Positions 7,717 to 15,038 of a DNA stretch of 34,854 bases are shown piece after piece; position 1 is the first letter of the stretch, and every line of letters starts with the position of its first letter. Origin of the DNA: Planctomycetia bacterium (GTDB taxonomy: Bacteria > Planctomycetota > MHYJ01 > WSZJ01); the NCBI GenBank assembly GCA_020849035.1, contig JADLHC010000036.1, forward strand, positions 1 to 34,854, in the 5' to 3' direction. Below the pieces are notes generated by a model. That model had not been told where the DNA came from. It ran no database searches and saw only the letters and a list, made by a program, of their open reading frames with translations. Position numbers and translations under genes: made by a program.

Positions 7717-8871
7717 CTACCCCGCCTCCTCGTCGCCCGACGCCGCCTCCTCGATCCCGCGCCGCAGCGCCGCCGCCTCCGCGGCCGGCACGGGCAGCCA
7801 GATCCGCGCCCGCTGCTTCCGCTCGATCGCGTCCTTCGAGTACACCGCGCTCGTCACGTGACGCCCCGTGCGGCCGAAGATGTGCACGCGAAGCGCCGGG
7901 CCGAGCACGACCGTCGCCCCCGTCCGCGCGTCGCGCAGGATCTCCTCCGCCTGCGCCGCCGCGGCGTCCTCCAGCGCCTTCCCCGTCGGCCGGTCCCCCT
8001 CCCGCGCCCGCTCGTTCCCGTGCCCCGTCCGCCGCCGCTCGCGCCGGAACAGCTTCTCGAGGCTGGAAGCGAGCTTCCGCAGGGCCGGCGCGACGAGCGG
8101 CTCGAGGTCCGGCGCGTCCTTCGACTCCACCTGCACCCGCTCCAGCTGCTCCCGCGTCTGCCGCGCGAGCCGGTCGAGCGTGAAGTCGAGCCACTCCTGC
8201 CGCTCCCCCTTCGGCGCCTTCGGGAACGGCCCGATCGCGTTCAGGTCGAGCTTGAACCCCTTCGACCCCCACCGCGACTCGACCGCCTGGTACGTCAGCG
8301 CCGCCTTGTCCGGCCCGCCCAGCGCTTCGTTCCAGAGCGGCAGGTACCCCGCCGTCACCTGCCCGAGCACGCGATAGGACTTCGAGTCGCGCCCGAAGTC
8401 AGGCAGCTGCTCGCTGCGCAGCGCGCTGCCCGCGTCGTAGTGTGCCACGATCTCCGGCGGCTCCCCGTAGATCCTCGCCGCGCTTCCGTCCCCGCGCTGC
8501 AGGCACACCTGCGCGAACTCCTCCCACACCGGCGTCCCCGTCCGCCCGTACGCCGCGAACACCGACTTCCGCCCCGGCGGCACCGCGTGCCCGCACCCGC
8601 TCGTCCCGCACCGGAAGCAGTGCACCCGCCCGCGGACGTACGACGCCCGCGCCACGTACGCCTCCTCCAGCGCGTCGTGCAGCTGGTCCAGGATCGCCTG
8701 CGCCACCCCGTGCCCGTCCCCCCCGCGGAACGGGATCGTCACCTTCAGCTCCACCCCGTCCACGTTCACCCACGCCCGCTCCCCCGCAGCGAACCTCTTC
8801 GCATACTCCTTCGCGAGCCGCACGAGGTCGGCGCCGATCCGCGAAGCCATGTCCTCAGGACGGTCGTGCAT
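7717..8871 (-). CDS. Unknown protein with a CCCH zinc knuckle, upstream of queG
   Basis: I do not recognise this 384-residue protein. Residues 12-75 look alpha/beta ('AWVNVDGVELKVTIPFRGG', then helices). A compact Cys85-x2-Cys88-x4-Cys93-x-His95 cluster suggests a bound zinc. Residues 215-330 are rich in charged helices, and the C-terminal part (about 335-375) is again helical. The start is ATG 8871, chosen because the frame upstream of it is antisense to the next gene. There is no Shine-Dalgarno site, but TATCCT lies six bases before the ATG, so the mRNA may be leaderless. It ends one base before the queG GTG, so the two are co-transcribed. A nucleic-acid role is possible but unproven. Confidence 0.7.
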   Translation of the reverse strand: MHDRPEDMASRIGADLVRLAKEYAKRFAAGERAWVNVDGVELKVTIPFRGGDGHGVAQAILDQLHDALEEAYVARASYVRGRVHCFRCGTSGCGHAVPPGRKSVFAAYGRTGTPVWEEFAQVCLQRGDGSAARIYGEPPEIVAHYDAGSALRSEQLPDFGRDSKSYRVLGQVTAGYLPLWNEALGGPDKAALTYQAVESRWGSKGFKLDLNAIGPFPKAPKGERQEWLDFTLDRLARQTREQLERVQVESKDAPDLEPLVAPALRKLASSLEKLFRRERRRTGHGNERAREGDRPTGKALEDAAAAQAEEILRDARTGATVVLGPALRVHIFGRTGRHVTSAVYSKDAIERKQRARIWLPVPAAEAAALRRGIEEAASGDEEAG

Positions 8872-8935
8872 GACAAAAGGATAGGTCGCGGCGCACGCCG
8901 GGTCTATCGTGCGCGACGAAACCCAAGGAGGCCCC

Positions 8936-9511
8936 ATGGTCCGCACCCTCTCCACGATGCAGCTCGAAATCGGCGCTTCCGCGCCGCCGTTCCGCCTCCC
9001 GGACGCGCGCGGGCGGCAGCATGCGCTGGCGGACGCGAAGGGGCCGGTGCTGGTGGCGTTCATCTGCAACCACTGCCCGTTCGTGAAGCACATCCGGGAG
9101 GAGTTCGCGAAGCTGACGGCGGAGTACGCAGCGAAGGGCGTGTCGGTGTTCGGGATCAACTCGAACGACACGGTGGCGCATCCGGACGACGCGCCGGACC
9201 GGATGCTCGACGAGGTGACGGACGCGGGGTACGCGTTCCCGTACGTCGTGGACGAGACGCAGGCGGTTGCGAAGGCGTATGGCGCGGCGTGCACGCCGGA
9301 CTTCTTTGTGTTCGACGGGGCGAAGAAGCTCGTCTACCGCGGGCAGATGGACGACAGCCGCCCGGGGAACGGCAAGCCGGTGACCGGCGCGGACCTGCGC
9401 GCAGCGCTCGACGCGGCGATCGCGGGAAAGCCGGTGAAGGACCAGAAGCCGAGCATGGGCTGCAACATCAAGTGGAAGCCGAAGAACGAGCCCGCGTACT
9501 TCAGGCCGTAG
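8936..9511 (+). CDS. Thioredoxin-fold peroxiredoxin-like protein
   Basis: This 191-residue cytoplasmic protein belongs to the AhpC/TSA-like thioredoxin superfamily. It has the 'GASAPPFRLPDARGRQHAL' opening, the redox segment 'CNHCPFVKHI' (C-x2-C at about residues 45-48), the strand 'GVSVFGINSND', and the family's 'CTPDFFVFD' with the cis-Pro region. A disulfide reductase or peroxidase role is expected; the NHCPFVK version of the active site marks a widespread branch with unproven substrates. The start is ATG 8936, with AAGGAGG four bases upstream. It is divergent from the zinc-knuckle gene and convergent with the MoeB-like gene, the two stops being only 3 bp apart. Confidence 0.88.
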   Translation: MVRTLSTMQLEIGASAPPFRLPDARGRQHALADAKGPVLVAFICNHCPFVKHIREEFAKLTAEYAAKGVSVFGINSNDTVAHPDDAPDRMLDEVTDAGYAFPYVVDETQAVAKAYGAACTPDFFVFDGAKKLVYRGQMDDSRPGNGKPVTGADLRAALDAAIAGKPVKDQKPSMGCNIKWKPKNEPAYFRP

Positions 9512-9514
9512 CGG

Positions 9515-10747
9515 TCAGTGCCGCGCGGGGGCTACGGGCGCCTTCGCCGGGACGTGCGGCGTCTCTCGCTGCGGGAGCGCGCAGGTGCCGCCGGCCTCGG
9601 GCTTCGCCTTCTCCAGCTCGAGGATCGTCGGTTTCGGCCCGCAAAGGGCGCAATTCGGGTCCTTCGGGCTCTTGAACTCCCGGAACTTCATCCCGAGCGA
9701 GTCGTACATGAGCAGCCGCCCCGTGAGCGTCTCGCCGACGTTCAGCAGCAGCTTGATCGCCTCGGTTGCCTGCACCAGCCCGACGAGTCCCGGGAGCACG
9801 CCCAGGACGCCCGCCTCGTTTCAGCCCGGCGCGAACTCCGCCGGCGGCGGCTCCGGGTACATGCAGCGGTAGCACGGCCCGCCCAGGTGTGGCGCGATCG
9901 TCGTCACCTGCCCCTCGAACTGGAAAATCGAGCCGTGCACGATCGGCTTCTTCAGGAAGAACGCCGCGTCGTTGAGCATGTAGCGCGTCGCGAAGTTGTC
10001 CGCGCCGTCCACGACGAGGTCGTAATCCTTCATGACGTCCATGACGTTGTCGGGCGTCAGCCGGTAAGCGTGCGGGACGATCTTCACGTCCGGATTCAGC
10101 GCCGTGATCGTCTTCGCCGCGCTCTCGACCTTCGACACGCCGACGCGGTCCGTCGTGTGCAGCACCTGGCGCTGGAGGTTCGAGATGTCTACGACGTCGC
10201 CGTCCACCAGCCCGAGCGTCCCGACACCGGCCGCCGCCAGGTACAGCGCGATCGGCGACCCCAGCCCCCCCGCGCCGAGGCACAGCACCTTCGCGTCCAG
10301 CAGCCGCGCCTGGCCTTCCTTGCCGACCTCCTTGAGCATGAAGTGCCGGCTGTAGCGCTCGAGCTGCTCGGCCGTCCAGGTCCGCTCCTTCGCGACCTTC
10401 CCCTTGCCGGCCTTGTACGCCCCGAACCCGCCCTGGAGCGAGACGACGTTCGTGTATCCGAGGTCTTTGAGCGCCTTGCCCGCCAGCAGCGACCGGTTTC
10501 CGCCCGCGTCGTACGCCACGATCGGCGTGTTCACCTCCGGCACGATCTGCGTGATCTTGAACTCCAGCATCCCGCGCGACACGTGCACAGCGCCGGGGAT
10601 GTACCCGCCCTTGCGCTCCTCGTCCTCGCGGACGTCGAGGAGGACAAACAGCTCACCCTTGCGCCGCCGCGCCTCGAAATCGGCGAGCGTGATCTCGGGG
10701 ACGAGCTTGCGGGCGGCGTCGACGAAGTCTTTCCAGCCGGCGGGCAT
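9515..10747 (-). CDS. moeB: Rhodanese-MoeB/ThiF E1-like adenylyltransferase with in-frame TGA (possible selenoprotein)
   Basis: Read through one TGA (9821-9823), this frame encodes 410 residues. Residues 30-115 form a rhodanese domain, but its catalytic Cys is Asp80 ('AYDAGGNRS'). Residues 125-380 are the ubiquitin-E1-like domain that adenylates the C-terminus of sulfur carriers such as MoaD or ThiS: GAGGLGSP at 158-165, 'DGDVVDISNLQRQ', 'DGADNFATRY', and zinc pairs Cys292/Cys295 and Cys366/Cys369. The TGA is residue 309, exactly where the family has its conserved catalytic Cys before 'EAGVLG'. Both sides are intact and in the same frame, so selenocysteine is a good explanation; a nonsense mutation or a sequencing error is the alternative. 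A start is supported by AAGGAA upstream. No sulfur carrier is nearby. Confidence 0.75.
9783..9819 (-). promoter_or_regulatory. SECIS-like hairpin after the in-frame TGA
   Basis: On the minus strand, GTCCTGGG (9808-9801) pairs with CCCGGGAC (9794-9787) with one G-U pair, closing a 6-base loop CGTGCT (9800-9795). ACGA (9819-9816) can pair with TCGT (9786-9783) below a 7-base bulge. The loop begins 20 bases after the TGA and has G as its second base, which fits what is known of bacterial SECIS elements. GC-rich coding sequence forms hairpins easily, so this alone is weak evidence. Confidence 0.45.
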
Positions 10748-10817
10748 CGGGAGTTCCTTCTGCGTTGGTTGATGGAAGGGTAAGCGACGGGGGCGCGGCG
10801 CGGAAGTGGGGCCGTCG

Positions 10818-10842
10818 AATCATTACCAATCTAGTAATGATT
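10818..10842. promoter_or_regulatory. AT-rich palindrome, candidate operator
   Basis: AATCATTAC (10818-10826) and GTAATGATT (10834-10842) form a perfect 9-bp inverted repeat with a 7-bp spacer, about 70 bp upstream of the MoeB-like gene. It is the most AT-rich stretch of this GC-rich neighbourhood, which points to a dimeric repressor or activator site. Which regulator binds is unknown. Confidence 0.5.
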
Positions 10843-10872
10843 CACTCCCACGTCAACCACTTCCCGCCTACC

Positions 10873-10942
10873 GCCTCCTGCCCACTGCCTCCTGCCCACT
10901 GCCTCCTGCCCACTGCCTCCTGCCCACTGCCTACTGCCCACC
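10873..10942. repeat. 14-bp tandem repeat, four perfect copies plus one degenerate
   Basis: The unit GCCTCCTGCCCACT occurs four times without change (10873-10928), followed by a fifth degenerate copy (10929-10942) that runs into the last codons of the endonuclease III gene. The unit length is not a multiple of three. It fills the gap between the endonuclease stop and the palindrome. Confidence 0.9.
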
Positions 10943-11575
10943 GCCCACCCCCACCCGCGGACACCACTTCTCCACGCCGCACGCCCCGCACTCGGGCTTC
11001 CTCGCATCACACACCGCCCGCCCATGATGAATCAGCAGGTGACTGAACAACGCCCAGTCCTCCCGCGGAACCAGCTTCATCAGCGCCCGCTCTATCTTCT
11101 CCGGCGTCTTCTGCCGCGTCAGCCCCATCCGCCGCGACAGCCGCTGCACGTGCGTGTCCACCACCACGCCCTCGTTCCTCCCGAACGCATTCCCGAGCAC
11201 CACGTTCGCCGTTTTTCGCGCCACCCCGGGCAGCTCCAGCAGCCCTTCCATCGTCTCCGGCACCTTCCCGCCGTGCTTCTCCAGGATCACCCGGCACGCG
11301 CCCCGGATCGACTTCGCCTTGTTGTTGAAAAACCCCGTGCTGCGGATGTCCGCCTCCAGCTCTCCGGGTCGCGACTCCGCGAACGCCCTCGCCCCGCGAT
11401 ACTTCCGGAACAACCCCGGCGTCACCTTGTTCACACGCTCGTCCGTGCACTGCGCCGACAGGATCGTCGCGATCAGAAGCTGAAGCGGCTCCTCGTGCTC
11501 GAGGCTGCACTTCGCCTCCGGATACGCCTTCTTCAGCGCCGCCGTGATCTTCGCCGCCCGCTCCGCGAGTTCCAT
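10931..11575 (-). CDS. nth: Endonuclease III
   Basis: This 214-residue base-excision repair enzyme removes oxidised pyrimidines and cleaves the strand at abasic sites. It has the helix-hairpin-helix 'LELPGVARKTANVVLG' with catalytic Lys121, Asp140 in 'VVDTHVQRLSRRMG', and the [4Fe-4S] ligands Cys189, Cys196, Cys199 and Cys205 with the family spacing 6-2-5. The last residues (VGVGGGQ) are encoded by the edge of the tandem repeat, so the extreme C-terminus may have been altered by repeat changes. The ATG at 11575 has no clear ribosome site; TAGCCT lies eight bases upstream. Confidence 0.95.
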   Translation of the reverse strand: MELAERAAKITAALKKAYPEAKCSLEHEEPLQLLIATILSAQCTDERVNKVTPGLFRKYRGARAFAESRPGELEADIRSTGFFNNKAKSIRGACRVILEKHGGKVPETMEGLLELPGVARKTANVVLGNAFGRNEGVVVDTHVQRLSRRMGLTRQKTPEKIERALMKLVPREDWALFSHLLIHHGRAVCDARKPECGACGVEKWCPRVGVGGGQ

Positions 11576-11719
11576 GGCGCGCGAGGCTAGCCCTCCCCCG
11601 CCCCACCGTCCAGCCTCCGCCCCCCCACCCCCTTTTCGCGCGCTCCCGGGACCGTTCCGCTACAATCCGCCTCTCAAGGCAGCTTCGCTCCCCTCTCACA
11701 CCCCTTGCCGGAGCGCCCC

Positions 11720-12862
11720 ATGCTGAACCCCGCCCAGCTCGCCGAACTCTCGAAGTTCAGCCCCTCGCCCCTCCTCGTCTCCTCCCTCTACCTCAACACC
11801 GAACCCAAACGCTTCCCCAAGAACGTCCTCCTCACCCAGTTCAAGGACCTCTCCCGCGACCGCCTGCACGAGCTCAAGGCCGCCGGCCTCACCCACGACC
11901 AGCTCAAGTCCGTCGAATCCGACATGGAGCGCCTCCACGACGCCCTCGTCGGCCACGCCTTCACCCACGCCGGCGAACGCGGCCTCGCCGCCTTCTCCTG
12001 CGCCGGCCGCGACTTCTTCCAGATGCACACCCTCCCGCACGGTTTCAAGGCCACCCTTCTCGTCGGCCCTACCCCCTACCTCCGGCCGCTCCAGGCCCTC
12101 CTCGCCCAGTCCCCCCACGCCGTGGCCGTCCTCGTCGACCAGCACCGCGCCCGCGCCTGGTCGGTCCACGGCGACGAGATCCAGGACATGTTCGACCTCA
12201 CCCACGAGACGGGCAGCCGCATCAAGAAGGGCGGCTTCCAGGGCAAGGACTCCAGCCGCGTCGAACACCGCCACGACGAGGCCGTCCACCACCACTACCA
12301 GGACGCCGCCGACCGCCTCCTCCACGCCTTCCAGTCCGCCCCGTTCGAATACCTCGTCCTCGGCGGCCACCTCGACGAGATCCGCGGCTTCGAACGCCAC
12401 CTCCACACCTACGTCGCCGAACGCGTCGCCGGCCGTTTCCGCATCGACGTCCGCTCCGCGCAGCGCGAAGAAGTCCGCCAGAAGACCGTCGAACTCGTCG
12501 CGACCGAGGAGACCAACCGCCGCGACGACCTTGTCCGCCGCCTCGCCGGCGCCGCCCGCACCAACGGTGGACTCGCCGTCGTCGGACTCAAGAACACCCT
12601 CGCCGCCCTCAACGACCGCCGCATCCAGACCCTCCTCGTCTCCGAGGACTTCAGCCACGCCGGACGCCACTGCACCTCCTGCGCCGTGCTGCTCGAAAGG
12701 GAGCCGAAGTGCCCCCGCTGCGGCGGCGCAACCGCCGAAGCCCACGACGTCGTGGACGAGGCCGTCGCCCTCACGGTCCACCAGGGCGGCACCCTCCGCA
12801 TCCTCCCGGCCGGCGGCGCGCTCGCCGAGCAGGGAAAGATCGGCGCGATGCTGAGGTACTGA
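11720..12862 (+). CDS. eRF1-like (Vms1/baeRF) translation-release-type protein
   Basis: This 380-residue protein resembles the bacterial relatives of eRF1 and Vms1, which are thought to cleave peptidyl-tRNA on stalled ribosomes. An N-terminal alpha/beta region is followed by the eRF1-like core: 'AVAVLVDQHRARAWSVHGDEI' (about 134-154), then the basic loop KKGGFQGKDSSR (169-180), where a GGxQ-like string occupies the place of the catalytic Gln loop, then 'EHRHDEAVHHHYQ' and a hydrophobic strand 'EYLVLGGHLDEI'. Near the C-terminus a zinc ribbon has Cys318, Cys321, Cys331 and Cys334. The ATG at 11720 with GGAG upstream is preferred over an in-frame TTG at 11705. A -10-like TACAAT lies at 11661. 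Its target and trigger are unknown. Confidence 0.75.
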   Translation: MLNPAQLAELSKFSPSPLLVSSLYLNTEPKRFPKNVLLTQFKDLSRDRLHELKAAGLTHDQLKSVESDMERLHDALVGHAFTHAGERGLAAFSCAGRDFFQMHTLPHGFKATLLVGPTPYLRPLQALLAQSPHAVAVLVDQHRARAWSVHGDEIQDMFDLTHETGSRIKKGGFQGKDSSRVEHRHDEAVHHHYQDAADRLLHAFQSAPFEYLVLGGHLDEIRGFERHLHTYVAERVAGRFRIDVRSAQREEVRQKTVELVATEETNRRDDLVRRLAGAARTNGGLAVVGLKNTLAALNDRRIQTLLVSEDFSHAGRHCTSCAVLLEREPKCPRCGGATAEAHDVVDEAVALTVHQGGTLRILPAGGALAEQGKIGAMLRY

Positions 12863-12869
12863 GCGGGAC

Positions 12870-13694
12870 CTAGAAGAGGATCTGCGTCTTCGACTTCAGG
12901 GTTTCGGGAAGCGCCGCCGCCAGCTCGCGCTTCACGTCCTCCCGCGTGTATCGCGTGCTGAAGTGCGACAGCACGAGATGTTCGCAGCCCGCGAGCCGGT
13001 CGGCGCGCTCGATGATGTCGGCGACGTGCGTGTGACGCTTCTTCTTCGCCATCGGCCGGTCCTCGGGAGCCAGAAACGTGCACTCGAGGATCACGACCTG
13101 GCTCTTGAGGATCTCGGGGAAGCGGTCCACGGGGGTGATGGTCGAGTCCCCCACGAAGGTCACGAGCGGGATCTCGACGGCGTCCGTGATCTCCACCCCG
13201 CGCTTCTTCAGCTCGACGATCGCAGGCCCATCCAGGCCGATGTACTCCGGGCGGAGTTTCCGCCGCTCCTCGAACACCTGGAATCCCATGCTGGGGATGG
13301 AGTGTTCGGTGGGGAACGAGCGGAAGAACAGCCCCTTGCGCATGTCGTAGCGTTCGCCGGCCTTGACGGGGACCAGCGTGTACTTCGTGCGGCGGCGTTC
13401 GAGCCGCTCCCACGCATGGATCAGGTTCTGCACGTCGTCCAGGATCACGGCGGGCAGGTAGATCACGGGCGGGGCGACGTCGAGGAGCTTCCGGGTCGCG
13501 ATGTGAAGCGCGAGTCCGACGGCGTGGTCCTGGTGGGCGTGCGTGAGCAGCACGTTATCCATGCCGACGGCGTACCGCGGCCCCTTGCCGATGTCGAAGC
13601 AGAGGTTGAGTTCACGGACCGCCACGCAGGTCTCGAGCGTGGACACGCTCGTGCCCTCGAGGGTCAGGCCGCCGCAGTTCACCACCCGGCTCAA
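12870..13694 (-). CDS. Ribonuclease Z-like metallo-beta-lactamase-fold hydrolase
   Basis: This 274-residue protein has the metallo-beta-lactamase fold: motif II THAHQDHAVGL at 51-61, then His in 'PTEHSIPSMGF', Asp in 'VGDSTI', and His in 'HTHVADIIERAD' and 'VLSHFSTRYT'. This order, and the final His segment, match tRNase Z, which trims the 3' ends of tRNA precursors, although the usual Gly in motif II is Gln here. The start is probably TTG at 13694; GTG at 13685 or 13682 is also possible. Its stop is 7 bp from that of the eRF1-like gene, with which it is convergent. A different phosphodiesterase substrate cannot be excluded. Confidence 0.8.
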   Translation of the reverse strand: MSRVVNCGGLTLEGTSVSTLETCVAVRELNLCFDIGKGPRYAVGMDNVLLTHAHQDHAVGLALHIATRKLLDVAPPVIYLPAVILDDVQNLIHAWERLERRRTKYTLVPVKAGERYDMRKGLFFRSFPTEHSIPSMGFQVFEERRKLRPEYIGLDGPAIVELKKRGVEITDAVEIPLVTFVGDSTITPVDRFPEILKSQVVILECTFLAPEDRPMAKKKRHTHVADIIERADRLAGCEHLVLSHFSTRYTREDVKRELAAALPETLKSKTQILF

Positions 13695-13792
13695 CGCTCC
13701 GGCCGTCCTTTCGTGAATTCAGGCCCGTCCTTCATCGCTCGGACCCGAAGGGCGGCGCATTCAATCACGAAGAAAAAGCGCGGGCAAGGAGA

Positions 13793-13826
13793 CCGGCGCC
13801 TGCCCGGGGAAGCGGGCCGGCGCCGG
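13793..13826 (-). terminator. GC-rich hairpin downstream of recA
   Basis: CCGGCGCCTGCCCG (13793-13806) and CGGGCCGGCGCCGG (13813-13826) pair over 14 positions with one mismatch around the loop GGGAAG. On the minus strand a run of five T (13777-13773) follows about 15 bases later. It probably ends the lexA-recA transcript, though the T-run is further away than usual. The remaining 13695-13889 holds only more GC-rich palindromic sequence; I see no gene in it. Confidence 0.45.
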
Positions 13827-13889
13827 CCGGGGAAGGCCGCCGCGGCCGGCCGCCCCGCGGGCGGTCCGGCCACGGCGGTGCGGAGAGGG

Positions 13890-13949
13890 TCAGTACAGGG
13901 CCGCCAGGAGGGCGGTGGGGACCAGGATCAGCAGCCAGAGAGCGCGCAT
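13890..13949 (-). CDS. Candidate 19-residue membrane microprotein after recA
   Basis: A 19-codon ORF, MRALWLLILVPTALLAALY, starts 13 bases after the recA stop and has GAGGAA six bases before its ATG, a better ribosome site than many genes here. Apart from Arg2 it is entirely hydrophobic and would form a single membrane helix. Codons use G/C at the third position like the neighbours. Such short ORFs arise by chance, so expression must be shown. Confidence 0.4.
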   Translation of the reverse strand: MRALWLLILVPTALLAALY

Positions 13950-13962
13950 GGGTGTTCCTCTG

Positions 13963-15030
13963 CTAGGACGCTTCGCGGACAGGTTCGGGTTCGGGAGCCG
14001 GGCACGCCACCTTCCGGGTTGCCTCCTCGAGCTTCGCCATGACGTCGGGATTGGCCTCGAGGAAGGCGGCCGAGTTCTCGCGCCCCTGGCCGAGGCGGGT
14101 GTCGCCGAAGGTGAACCAGGTGCCGGACTTGTCGACGACCTTCATCTCGGCGGCGGTGTCGAGGAGGTCGCGGGAGTGGACGATGCCGCGGCCGAAGATG
14201 ATGTCGAACTCGGTCTTGCGGAAGGGCGGGGCGCACTTGTTCTTGACGACGGTGGCCTTGACGCGGTTTCCGACGGTTTCCTCCCCGGTCTTGATGGAGG
14301 TGACGCGGCGGACTTCGATGCGGACGGAGGAGTAGAACTTGAGGGCGCGGCCGCCGGTGGTGGTTTCGGGGTTGCCGTAGCCACCGATCTTCTCGCGGAT
14401 CTGGTTGATGAAGATGACGCAGGTCTTGGAGCGGGCGATGGCGGCGGTGAGTTGTCTCAGGGCCTGGGACATGAGGCGGGCCTGGGCGCCGACGGTGGCG
14501 TCGCCCATCTCGCCCTCGAGCTCGGTGCGGGGAACGAGGGCGGCGACGGAGTCGACGACGACGACGTCCACGGCGTTGGAGTTCACGAGCGCCTCGGCGA
14601 TTTCGAGCGCCTGCTCGCCGGAGTCGGGCTGGGACAGCAGGAGCTGGTCGGTGCAGACGCCCAGCTTGCGCGCATACGTCGGGTCGATCGCGTGTTCGGC
14701 GTCGATGAACGCCGCCACGCCGCCGCGAGCCTGGGCGTTGGCGATGATGTGAAGCGACAGGGTGGTCTTGCCTCCGGACTCGGGGCCGAAGATCTCGACG
14801 ATGCGGCCGCGGGGAACACCGCCGATGCCGAGGGCGAGGTCGAGGGAGAGGGCGCCGGTCGTGATGGCCTCGATCGGCACGATGTTCTCGGACCCGAGGC
14901 GCATGACCGAGCCTGCGCCGTAGCGCTTCTGGATCTCGGCGACGACGGCCTCGAGCGCGCGGGACTTCTGGCGCTCGATTTCCTTCATGAGGTCCTTGCT
15001 GGCGGGCTTGACGGCAGGCTTGTTGGACAC
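13963..15030 (-). CDS. recA: Recombinase RecA
   Basis: This 355-residue protein forms filaments on single-stranded DNA, drives strand exchange and stimulates self-cleavage of LexA. It has Walker [10 protein letters not shown] at 82-90 (Ser replaced by Gly relative to the common form), the Walker B region '[14 protein letters not shown]', the L2 loop '[26 protein letters not shown]', and a short C-terminal tail ending in Pro/Glu-rich residues. The start is GTG at 15030 with AGGAGG close upstream; that ribosome site overlaps the stop of the unknown gene eight bases upstream, so the two are coupled. It is the third gene of the lexA operon. Confidence 0.97.
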   Translation of the reverse strand: MSNKPAVKPASKDLMKEIERQKSRALEAVVAEIQKRYGAGSVMRLGSENIVPIEAITTGALSLDLALGIGGVPRGRIVEIFGPESGGKTTLSLHIIANAQARGGVAAFIDAEHAIDPTYARKLGVCTDQLLLSQPDSGEQALEIAEALVNSNAVDVVVVDSVAALVPRTELEGEMGDATVGAQARLMSQALRQLTAAIARSKTCVIFINQIREKIGGYGNPETTTGGRALKFYSSVRIEVRRVTSIKTGEETVGNRVKATVVKNKCAPPFRKTEFDIIFGRGIVHSRDLLDTAAEMKVVDKSGTWFTFGDTRLGQGRENSAAFLEANPDVMAKLEEATRKVACPAPEPEPVREAS

Positions 15031-15038
15031 GAATCCTC

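Noticed and set aside
8909..8935. An earlier start for the thioredoxin-fold protein at ATG-like codon 8909.
   Set aside because: AAGGAGG stands four bases before ATG 8936, and the nine extra residues are not supported.
9515..9799. The tail of the MoeB-like protein as a separate 94-residue gene.
   Set aside because: It is in the same frame as the upstream part and begins in the middle of the conserved 'EAGVLGVLPG' segment, with no ribosome site. It is better read as one protein across the TGA.
9790..9830. A frameshift explanation for the break in the MoeB-like gene.
   Set aside because: Codons on both sides of the TGA are in the same frame and match the family, so no base is missing or extra.
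10873..10942. A CRISPR array.
   Set aside because: The units are 14 bp, contiguous and without spacers, and no cas genes are present.
13812..13826. The palindrome GGCCGGCGCCGGCC as a protein-binding site.
   Set aside because: It is part of a longer hairpin behind recA and such GC palindromes are frequent here. A terminator explains it better.
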